In this document: piece after piece, positions 23,218 through 28,420 of the stretch
Numbering within the stretch: the first letter of the stretch is position 1
Layout of the letters: each line of letters starts with the position of its first letter
Assembly (NCBI GenBank): GCA_035288785.1
Contig: DATDZF010000017.1
Coordinates: forward strand, 1 to 28,420
Source: JACRGC01 sp035288785
GTDB taxonomy: Archaea; Micrarchaeota; Micrarchaeia; Norongarragalinales; SBBD01
Reading direction: 5' to 3'
DNA length: 28,420 nt
Position numbers and translations under genes: made by a program
The notes under the pieces: generated by a model
What the model was told of the DNA's origin: nothing
The model's input: only the letters and a program-made list of their open reading frames with translations
Databases searched by the model: none

Positions 23218-24600
23218 ATGATAAAGGAATACCAGACCGTGAAGGAAATTTTCGGGCCAATCATGTTCGTTGAAGGCGTCGAGGCAGCAGCCTATGGGGA
23301 ACTTGTGGAAGTCATTTTGCCCGACGGCGACAAGCGGAAGGGGCAGGTGCTCGAGACCTCCAGGGGGCTTGCGGCAGTGCAGATTTTCGGATCCACCCAG
23401 GGGCTCGACACGCAGGCGACCCGGATACGTTTCTCCGGGGATGTGCTGCGGTTCCCAGTTTCAGATGAAATGTTCGGGAGGGTATTCAACGGCTCGGGGG
23501 AGCCAATAGACAAGGGGGCGCCGATCATCTCCAAGGAAAAGAAGGATATAACCGGCAATGCCATCAACCCATTTGCCCGGGCTGAGCCAAAGGAATTCAT
23601 CCAGACCGGTGTTTCCACAATCGATGTCACCAACACGCTCGTACGGGGGCAGAAATTGCCTATCTTCTCGGCATCCGGCCTTCCCCATAATGACCTTGCA
23701 GTGCAGATTGCGCGGCAGGCAACTGTTTTGGGTGAAAAGGAGGATTTCACCGTGATTTTTGCCGCAATGGGCATCACGTATTCTGAGGCAAACTTCTTCA
23801 TCCAGGATTTTGAGAAGACCGGCGCTTTGGAAAAAGCAATTTTATTCCTGAATTTGGCAAACGATCCTTCAGTCGAGCGGCTTATCACTCCCCGGCTTGC
23901 ATTGACAACTGCCGAATACCTCGCCTTTGAAAAGGACTACCAAGTGCTCGTCATTCTTACCGATATGACCATGTATTGCGACACACTAAGGGAGCTATCT
24001 GCAGCAAGGCAGGAAGTACCCGGCAGAAGGGGCTATCCCGGCTACATGTACACCGACCTTTCCTCGATTTATGAGCGCGCAGGCAGGATCAAGGGCAAGA
24101 AGGGGTCCATCACCCAGCTCCCGATCCTATCGATGCCTGATGACGACATTACCCATCCAATTCCCGACCTGACCGGCTACATTACCGAGGGGCAGATTGT
24201 GCTTTCCCGCGACATTTACCGCAAGGGCATCTACCCTTGCGTCGATGTGCTGCCCTCCCTTAGCAGGCTCATGAATTCGGGCATCGGCGATGGGAAAACC
24301 AGGGAAGACCATGCCGGAATTTCATCCCAGGTATATGCAAGCTATGCAGAGGGGCGCGATTTGAGGAACCTTGTCGCAGTGGTTGGCGAGGAAGCACTTA
24401 CGGAGCGCGACCGCAAATTCCTGCGGTTTGCCGACGCATTCGAGCAAAGGTTCGTGACCCAGGGCAAGTACGAAAACCGCACAATCGAGCAATCCCTGGA
24501 GTTGTGCTGGGAGCTGGTCGCATCCTTGCCGGAAGAGGAGTTGAAGCGCGCAAAGCCGGAGCACAAGGAGAAATTCGGCAGGAAATACCGGAAAGGATAG
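23218..24600 (+). CDS. atpB: A-type ATP synthase subunit B (regulatory)
   Basis: A 460-residue non-catalytic head subunit that alternates with subunit A. It has the expected KEYQTVKEIFGPIMFVEGVEAAAYGELVEV start, LPIFSASGLPHNDLAVQIARQA in place of a working P-loop, LVILTDMTMYCDTLRELSAAR, and GYPGYMYTDLSSIYERAGR with GSITQLPILSMPDDDITHPIPDLTGYI. ATG 23218 is chosen; GTG 23209 in the same frame is possible. TTTAGAAAAA (23190-23199) is a TATA candidate giving a nearly leaderless message, so atpB may have its own promoter besides read-through from atpA. It ends 64 bases before the convergent thioredoxin-like gene. Confidence 0.98.
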   Translation: MIKEYQTVKEIFGPIMFVEGVEAAAYGELVEVILPDGDKRKGQVLETSRGLAAVQIFGSTQGLDTQATRIRFSGDVLRFPVSDEMFGRVFNGSGEPIDKGAPIISKEKKDITGNAINPFARAEPKEFIQTGVSTIDVTNTLVRGQKLPIFSASGLPHNDLAVQIARQATVLGEKEDFTVIFAAMGITYSEANFFIQDFEKTGALEKAILFLNLANDPSVERLITPRLALTTAEYLAFEKDYQVLVILTDMTMYCDTLRELSAARQEVPGRRGYPGYMYTDLSSIYERAGRIKGKKGSITQLPILSMPDDDITHPIPDLTGYITEGQIVLSRDIYRKGIYPCVDVLPSLSRLMNSGIGDGKTREDHAGISSQVYASYAEGRDLRNLVAVVGEEALTERDRKFLRFADAFEQRFVTQGKYENRTIEQSLELCWELVASLPEEELKRAKPEHKEKFGRKYRKG

Positions 24601-24664
24601 CTTATCTGCTTGAATCCGTTATGCCCTCTAGTCTAATTGAATTATTCCCTTTCCTTAAAAATAA

Positions 24665-25036
24665 TTAGCTTGCTACGAGCGGGCATCCCGTAAGGGCTGA
24701 GAGGGTTTGCAGGTTCTGCTCTCCCTCGTACGTCTGGTTCCCGATTATCCACGTGGGATAGCCGGTGATGCCCTTCTGCCTGCAAAGATCGGGCTTCCCA
24801 TTGGGGCCCGCAGAATCGCACTCCACATAATTTACGTACTTGAACGAGTTCCCGAGCATTTTCTTCTGGTTTGCGCAATGCGAGCACCAGTATGCGCCGT
24901 ACATCGTGGCATCCTTGTTCGAAAGGCATTGCGCGAACTTGTCATATTCGCCCGGAAGCGATGATGTGAAAACCACAAGCCCCCCGATCACGAGCACGAT
25001 CACGAGCCCGGCAATAATTAGTTTGTTCATGGCCAT
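24665..25036 (-). CDS. Membrane-anchored thioredoxin-like protein (CxxC)
   Basis: A 123-residue protein with one N-terminal membrane anchor (about 5-26) and a short thioredoxin-like domain facing outward. The redox site is YGAYWCSHCANQKKMLG (Cys-Ser-His-Cys, about 50-53), followed by FKYVNYVECDS, a second Cys pair region (DLCRQKG) and the cis-proline stretch GYPTWII. This resembles the thioredoxin domain fused to or paired with VKOR oxidoreductases. It probably forms or repairs disulfides in exported proteins; no VKOR gene is visible in the window. Two in-frame ATGs (25036, 25030) are possible. It lies 18 bases after the upstream minus-strand gene and is likely in one operon with it. Confidence 0.85.
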   Translation of the reverse strand: MAMNKLIIAGLVIVLVIGGLVVFTSSLPGEYDKFAQCLSNKDATMYGAYWCSHCANQKKMLGNSFKYVNYVECDSAGPNGKPDLCRQKGITGYPTWIIGNQTYEGEQNLQTLSALTGCPLVAS

Positions 25037-25054
25037 TTCGAATCAGCCTCGCGT

Positions 25055-25414
25055 TCAATCAAAAAATTTCATTTGGGGATTTATCTTTCCTTTAAAGAGA
25101 TCCATTTGCCTGTCCGTGTTTAAATCACTTATGTTTAATTGCTTTAGGTGGGCGAGCCTTGCCAGTTCCCGAATTTCCTCGGGATTGATGTGGATTGCAG
25201 CGCCCCTCTGCTGGATCAAGTCGGCCTTAATTGCGCGGCGAAGAAGGTCGTTGAAATTTATCCGCTCCCTGCCTGCTATGCGGGCAATGTCCTTCTGCTT
25301 ATGTTCCGGAATATGGATGGCGGCATCAACATCGACCATGTGGTGATGGAGGAACTGGATTTCCCTGTGGCTTATGTCGCCCCGCTTCAGCATCCCAATC
25401 AGCATGTCGGCCAT
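25055..25414 (-). CDS. Small orphan protein with a helical, possibly DNA-binding, core
   Basis: A 119-residue protein I cannot assign. Its middle reads HIPEHKQKDIARIAGRERINFNDLLRRAIKADLIQQRGAAIHINPEEIRELARLAHL, two helix-rich repeats of similar build that resemble ribbon-helix-helix or small helical DNA-binding modules, but this is not certain. No membrane segment or Cys. The His-rich stretch FLHHHMVDVD is notable. ATG 25414 is preferred to GTG 25420. A TATA-like GTTAAAAAGG on minus (about 25450-25460) suits it. The thioredoxin-like gene follows 18 bases later. Confidence 0.65.
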   Translation of the reverse strand: MADMLIGMLKRGDISHREIQFLHHHMVDVDAAIHIPEHKQKDIARIAGRERINFNDLLRRAIKADLIQQRGAAIHINPEEIRELARLAHLKQLNISDLNTDRQMDLFKGKINPQMKFFD

Positions 25415-25558
25415 TTGCACTCACTGGTAATAAACCAAGGCAAAGGATCCTTTTTAACGCGCAATTATCCATAACCATACAAGGCGCCCCAAGGAAACCT
25501 TTTTAAATCAACTTTAAGATAAATAAAGGAGCGTCTGGTTATCGCTTACTTCCTCCTT

Positions 25559-25912
25559 TTGGGGGCTGAAAGCCGCAATGGGCCTGTCAGATCAACGCTA
25601 GCAATTTCTATCCAAGTTGCGCTTATGCGAAAGAAACTGGGCAAGGAATACGCTTTCCTGCTGGATGAATTGATTGGCGAGGAACTAAGGGTCCAAATTT
25701 CGAGCGGCAGAGGCCTTACAGGATTGGAAGGCAGGATAATAGACGAGAGCAGAAATTCGTTTTTGCTCGCAACTTCTTCAGGAAGGAAAAGGATACCGAA
25801 AGCCAGCTGTACGTTCCGCTTTCCCCGTTGGGGGAGGGCAGTGGATGGAGGGCTGCTAGTCGGAAGGCCCGAAGACAGGACCAAGAGGCTTGCAAAGGAA
25901 TTGAAATTGTGA
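25559..25912 (+). CDS. rnp1: RNase P protein component 1 (Rpp29/Pop4)
   Basis: A protein of about 117 residues that joins the RNase P ribonucleoprotein, which cuts 5' leaders from tRNA precursors. Diagnostic blocks: LLDELIGEELRVQISSGRGLTGLEGRIIDESRNSFLLATSSGRKRIPKASCTFRF and the terminal LVGRPEDRTKRLAKEL. The start is uncertain: TTG 25559 gives the length shown, ATG 25625 would give a shorter but still plausible form. TTTTTAAAT (25500-25507) is the likely TATA box. It lies just before rps17 as in many archaea. The usual upstream partners (S3, L29) are absent here, so the ribosomal cluster starts at this gene. Confidence 0.9.
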   Translation: MGAESRNGPVRSTLAISIQVALMRKKLGKEYAFLLDELIGEELRVQISSGRGLTGLEGRIIDESRNSFLLATSSGRKRIPKASCTFRFPRWGRAVDGGLLVGRPEDRTKRLAKELKL

Positions 25913-25916
25913 TCAT

Positions 25917-26321
25917 ATGGCAGAAGAAACCAAACCGGCGCAAACATCGCCGGCAGTCAAGCAAAAGCCCCGCCAGGAAGAGGCGAGGAAAAATTCCAAG
26001 AAATCCCAAGGAGTGCAAAGCGCGCCAGTCAGCACTCCCAAGGATGGATCTTGCTCTGACGAGCGCTGCCCGCGCCATGGCGGCCTGAAAACAAGGGGGC
26101 GCATTTTCGAAGGGAAGGTAGTAAGCGCCAGGACCAAGAAGACCGCTGTTGTCGAGCTGCAATACCTGCGCAGCGTCCCAAAATATGAGCGATTTGAAAA
26201 GCGCAGGAGCAAGATGCATGTGCACATCCCCGATTGCTACAAGGTCCGGGAGGGGGATATGATCAAGTTCATGGAATGCCGGAAGATCAGCAAGACCAAG
26301 GCATTCGTTATCATTGAATGA
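25917..26321 (+). CDS. rps17: Ribosomal protein S17 (uS17) with an N-terminal extension
   Basis: A 134-residue small-subunit protein. The core (about 43-134) contains CPRHGGLKTRGRIFEGKVVSARTKKTAVVE, KYERFEKRRSKMHVHIP and KVREGDMIKFMECRKISKTKAFVIIE, all typical of archaeal S17. The first 40 or so residues are low-complexity Lys, Gln, Ser and Pro (TKPAQTSPAVKQKPRQEEAR), longer than usual. GTGAT upstream of ATG 25917 is the ribosome-binding site, overlapping the rnp1 stop. The last 33 coding bases are duplicated 94 bases downstream, behind a palindromic element. Confidence 0.96.
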   Translation: MAEETKPAQTSPAVKQKPRQEEARKNSKKSQGVQSAPVSTPKDGSCSDERCPRHGGLKTRGRIFEGKVVSARTKKTAVVELQYLRSVPKYERFEKRRSKMHVHIPDCYKVREGDMIKFMECRKISKTKAFVIIE

Positions 26322-26417
26322 ATATGGTAATTAGGAAGGTAGAGGCGACACGAGTAGGAAACCTAGGTTTCCTATAGGTGGCAGCAAGACCAAGGCATTC
26401 GTTATCATCGAATGAAT
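26288..26417 (+). repeat. S17-tail-duplicating palindromic element
   Basis: The 36-base S17 tail at 26288-26323 recurs at 26382-26417 with 35 of 36 matches; the single difference changes ATT to ATC, both isoleucine, and the stop codon is retained. Between them: sequence from the stop codon onward resembling the S4e element, GGTAGAGGCGACACGAGT (26338-26355), and a perfect 20-base palindrome TAGGAAACCTAGGTTTCCTA (26355-26374). The outer arms GACAC and GTGGC partly pair. The second tail copy begins right at the right arm. The copied tail contains ATTCG-N7-CGAAT dyad symmetry. Confidence 0.85.
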
Positions 26418-26473
26418 TGTGAGATAATTGATTGAGGAGAAAGCGGATTTTTCCGCCAATTCCATTCGTTTCA

Positions 26474-26484
26474 TTTTTAAAAAA
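26474..26484 (+). promoter_or_regulatory. Candidate TATA box for rpl14
   Basis: TTTTTAAAAAA lies 29-39 bases before ATG 26513, so rpl14 probably has its own promoter downstream of the S17 element and yields a nearly leaderless message. Confidence 0.55.
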
Positions 26485-26512
26485 TTTTTTGAATTCGTTG
26501 GTGCAATCATTT

Positions 26513-26908
26513 ATGTTGGGAGTTCCCGCACGGATCACAAAGGGCCTTACGAGGGGCAGCCGGCTCATCTGCGACGACAATTCCGGTGCGAAGATAGTCG
26601 AAATCATAAACGTCATCGGCATCAAGGCAAGGCTTAGGCGCTACCCATCGGCTGGGGTTGGCGATGTCATCAGGGTTTCGGTCAAGAAAGGCAAGCCGGA
26701 CATGATCAAGAAGAAGGAACTTGGGCTTATCGTGCGCCAAAAGAAGGAATTCCGGAGAGGCAAGGAGCGCGTCCGTTTCGAGGACAACGCATGCGTCCTG
26801 ATTGACGACCAAAACCTCCCAAGGGGCACCGAAATCAAGGGGGCAGTTGCACGCGAGATCTCGGAGAGGTTCCCGAAAGTCGTGGCAATTGCCGCATCAG
26901 TAGTTTGA
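26513..26908 (+). CDS. rpl14: Ribosomal protein L14 (uL14)
   Basis: A 131-residue large-subunit protein at the subunit interface. The sequence ITKGLTRGSRLICDDNSGAKIVEIINVIGIKARLRRYPSAGVGDVIRVSVKKGKPD and the ending FEDNACVLIDDQNLPRGTEIKGAVAREISERFPKVVAIAASVV match archaeal L14 in full. ATG 26513 gives the right length; a longer in-frame start at 26432 would add residues not found in relatives. The 190-base gap from S17 is unusual for this operon. Its stop is followed within 12 bases by the rpl24 start. Confidence 0.97.
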   Translation: MLGVPARITKGLTRGSRLICDDNSGAKIVEIINVIGIKARLRRYPSAGVGDVIRVSVKKGKPDMIKKKELGLIVRQKKEFRRGKERVRFEDNACVLIDDQNLPRGTEIKGAVAREISERFPKVVAIAASVV

Positions 26909-26919
26909 AAGTGAAAAAA

Positions 26920-27405
26920 ATGAAATTCTCAAAAATAGCCACATCCCAGCCAAGGAAGAAAAGGAAGGCGCTCATGCATGCGCCAAACCACCTGGTGAAA
27001 CGGCTATTGCGGGTCCACCTGAGCAAGGATTTGCGCCTGCGGCAAAAGAAGCGTGCGCTCCTGGCAAAGAAGGGCGACAAGGTCAGGATCGTGCGCGGGG
27101 ATCACCGCAAGGCCGAAGGGAAGATCACCGAAGTCGATGCAATCGAGGGTAGGCTGTTCATCGAGGGGATCTTGCAAAAAAAGCAGGGCGGGAAGGAAAT
27201 CTTTGCGCCCATTGATCCATCCAACTGCATATTGATCGAGTGGAATGAGCCGAAGCGGAAGGAAAAGCACCGGAAAACCGGAAAAACCTGGGGGCCTGCA
27301 ATAACCCAAAAAACGGCCATCCCGCAGGGCAAGAAGGCGCAAGGCGCATCAAAATCAGAGGCAAAGCCCAGTTCCGGCGCAATTCCTGCGAAAGTCGATG
27401 TTTGA
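26920..27405 (+). CDS. rpl24: Ribosomal protein L24 (uL24)
   Basis: A 161-residue large-subunit protein. The KOW region is clear: KGDKVRIVRGDHRKAEGKITEVDAIEGRLFIEGILQKKQGGKEIFAPIDPSNCILIEWN, preceded by the archaeal N-terminal block HAPNHLVKRLLRVHLSKDLRLRQKKRA. The C-terminal 45 residues are a Lys, Ala and Ser-rich tail of low complexity. ATG 26920 is chosen because GTGA lies five bases upstream; an earlier GTG 26911 is possible. It directly follows rpl14. Confidence 0.95.
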   Translation: MKFSKIATSQPRKKRKALMHAPNHLVKRLLRVHLSKDLRLRQKKRALLAKKGDKVRIVRGDHRKAEGKITEVDAIEGRLFIEGILQKKQGGKEIFAPIDPSNCILIEWNEPKRKEKHRKTGKTWGPAITQKTAIPQGKKAQGASKSEAKPSSGAIPAKVDV

Positions 27406-27429
27406 TTTTATGATTATTTGGTGAAAAAA

Positions 27430-28143
27430 ATGGCATTGAAAGGCAATAACCGTCATCTGAAAAGGCTCGCAAGGAGCCCCATGCTGCCAATAGCTGCAAA
27501 GGGGCCACTGTGGTTGATTAAGGCAAGTCCGGGCAGCCACGCCACAGCCGAAAGCATGCCTCTTCTTGTCCTCCTGCGCGACATTCTCAAAATAGCCGGG
27601 ACCCTAAAGGAAGCAAAGCGCCTTCTTTCAGCAGGTGACATTGTCGTTGATGGAAAGGTACGCAAGGTTGCGGATTTCGCGGTTGGCCTCATGGATATTG
27701 TGGCAATGCCGAAAGCTGGAAAATTTTACCAGGTTTTCACAATCAAGGGCAAGCTTAGGCTAGTTGAAATAGATGCAAATGATGCAAAGCTCAAGTCATG
27801 CCGGATCGTGAACAAATCGCCAATCCGCGGAGGCAAGGTCCAGCTGAACTTGCATGATGGGAAGAACATAATTATTGAAAAGGAGGAGGACCGTTTCAAG
27901 GTCGGGGACACTGTTCGGATAACCATCCCGGACTACAAGGTCGATACATTCCTAAAGCTCGAGAAAGGCTGCAATTGCTACATATACCGCGGCAAGCATT
28001 CGGGCACCCTTGGGACGCTCCTTGACATCATTGAGCAGCCCGGTGGCCAGCCGTCGGATGCAAAGCTCAAGGTCGGCGATCAGGAGCTGATCACAAGGAA
28101 GGATTACCTCTTTGCGGTAAGCAAGGAGTTCCATTTGGGTTGA
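27430..28143 (+). CDS. rps4e: Ribosomal protein S4e
   Basis: A 237-residue archaeal/eukaryotic small-subunit protein. It starts HLKRLARSPMLPIAAKGPLWLIKASPGSHA, contains the S4-like RNA-binding module (LLVLLRDILKIAGTLKEAKRLLSAGDIVVDGKVR) and the central S4e and KOW domains, ending AVSKEFHLG. GGTGAAAAAAATG gives ATG 27430 a good ribosome-binding site, the same context as rpl24. The final six codons and stop are repeated, with synonymous changes, 83 bases downstream behind a palindrome. Confidence 0.97.
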   Translation: MALKGNNRHLKRLARSPMLPIAAKGPLWLIKASPGSHATAESMPLLVLLRDILKIAGTLKEAKRLLSAGDIVVDGKVRKVADFAVGLMDIVAMPKAGKFYQVFTIKGKLRLVEIDANDAKLKSCRIVNKSPIRGGKVQLNLHDGKNIIIEKEEDRFKVGDTVRITIPDYKVDTFLKLEKGCNCYIYRGKHSGTLGTLLDIIEQPGGQPSDAKLKVGDQELITRKDYLFAVSKEFHLG

Positions 28144-28226
28144 TTATGGGCAATAATGGGGTAGAAGCGACACAAGTGGGGGAAATGTGTTCCCCTCATT
28201 GTGTCAAGGAGTTCCATCTTGGCTAG
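28122..28226 (+). repeat. S4e-tail-duplicating palindromic element
   Basis: CAAGGAGTTCCAT at the end of S4e (28122-28134) recurs exactly at 28205-28217. Read in frame both copies encode KEFHLG and stop, but with TTG GGT TGA in the gene and CTT GGC TAG in the copy: all five base changes are silent. Between them, GGTAGAAGCGACACAAGT (28160-28177) lies at the same distance (17 bases) from the stop as its counterpart after S17. The palindrome pairs GACACAA (28169-28175) with TTGTGTC (28199-28205) and GGGG with CCCC. The copy starts at the right arm. Confidence 0.85.
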
Positions 28227-28300
28227 AAGAAGAAAATGAATTAGGGTATTATTTAGGATCGATGGGGTGCGTAATTTTCATTCGCATCTGTTGAATTTTG

Positions 28301-28311
28301 GAAATATATTA
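28301..28311 (+). promoter_or_regulatory. Candidate TATA box for rpl5
   Basis: GAAATATATTA lies 15-25 bases before ATG 28326, suggesting separate, leaderless transcription of rpl5 downstream of the S4e element. Confidence 0.5.
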
Positions 28312-28325
28312 TTTTTGTGGTAAAA

Positions 28326-28420
28326 ATGGCAAACGTTATGCAGGCAGTCCGGCTGGAAAAGCTGACCCTGAATGTCGGGGTGGGCGCCCCGGGCGAACGG
28401 CTGGAGAACGCAAAGGTGCT
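28326..28420 (+). CDS. rpl5: Ribosomal protein L5 (uL5), N-terminal part
   Basis: Thirty-one codons are in the window before it ends. MANVMQAVRLEKLTLNVGVG followed by APGERLENAKVL matches the N-terminus of archaeal L5, a large-subunit protein that contacts 5S rRNA. Gene order S4e-L5 is standard in archaea. ATG 28338 is an alternative start. The gap to S4e (182 bases) is unusually large and holds the S4e element and a probable new promoter. Confidence 0.9.
   Translation, partial: MANVMQAVRLEKLTLNVGVGAPGERLENAKV

Noticed and set aside
26355..26374. Palindrome after S17 as a plain transcription terminator
   Set aside because: Archaeal termination mainly uses T-rich tracts, none follows here, and a terminator does not explain the tail duplication or the core shared with the S4e element.
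26288..28226. S17 and S4e elements as archaeal BHB mRNA introns
   Set aside because: Splicing within the repeats would restore the same protein, but I could not form a bulge-helix-bulge with a 4-bp central helix and 3-base bulges at either junction, whereas the tRNA-Thr intron shows one readily.
1..28420. CRISPR array, insertion sequence, rRNA or replication origin
   Set aside because: No regularly spaced repeats, transposase or integrase, rRNA sequence or origin-type repeat cluster was seen.

Overview
The window is archaeal. It carries A-type ATP synthase subunits A, B and D, the archaeal form of S-adenosylmethionine synthetase, archaeal-only ribosomal proteins (S4e, with S17, L14, L24 and L5 of the archaeal S10/spc cluster), RNase P protein Rpp29, TATA-box promoters, GGTGA-type Shine-Dalgarno sites and tRNA genes interrupted by introns without encoded CCA. 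Compact genes, many small orphan proteins and heavily interrupted tRNAs suggest a DPANN-like lineage (Micrarchaeota or Diapherotrites would fit), but this placement is inference.

Layout. 1-1562: end of seryl-tRNA synthetase, a small membrane protein and a site-2-protease-like metalloprotease, in one run. 1667-4834 (minus): isoleucyl-tRNA synthetase with an unusual insertion in its editing domain. 5255-12316: a winged-helix protein, a membrane protein, an XRE-CBS regulator divergent from S-adenosylmethionine synthetase, a VTT/DedA-like membrane protein, a CPA2 cation/proton antiporter, an inositol-monophosphatase-family enzyme and a PspC-domain protein. 12319-14364: an orphan gene, an intron-containing tRNA-Thr(CGT), a zinc-ribbon plus BofA-like pair and tRNA-Arg(CCT). 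14569-19543: an orphan helical protein, a 616-residue PLP-fold enzyme-like protein, an AT-rich orphan membrane gene lying between two copies of the tRNA-Ser 3' end, a class II tRNA (probably Ser) with at least two introns, and an SRPBCC plus flippase-like operon. 19655-24600: ATP synthase subunit D and TatD on minus, then subunits A and B on plus. 24665-25414 (minus): a membrane-anchored thioredoxin-like protein and a small orphan. 25559-28420: Rpp29-S17-L14-L24-S4e-L5.

Most striking signal. After S17 (26288-26417) and after S4e (28122-28226) lies a related element: a shared stretch that starts at the host stop codon, then GGTAGARGCGACACRAGT, then a palindromic hairpin, and directly after the hairpin's right arm a second copy of the end of the host gene. 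The two copies encode the same C-terminal peptide; every base change between them is synonymous, or swaps one stop codon for another. Similar palindromes followed at once by a partial copy of a neighbouring gene end occur beside tRNA-Thr (13019-13215) and, more weakly, tRNA-Arg (14357-14413). The tRNA-Thr intron contains a similar GGGGGAAA...GTTTCCC core. These may be one family of very small elements that target or rebuild gene ends.

The genes serve translation (tRNA charging, ribosome, tRNA processing), energy conversion, methyl-donor supply and membrane or ion homeostasis. Downstream of each ribosomal element there is a fresh TATA box, so the ribosomal operon appears split into separately promoted units.
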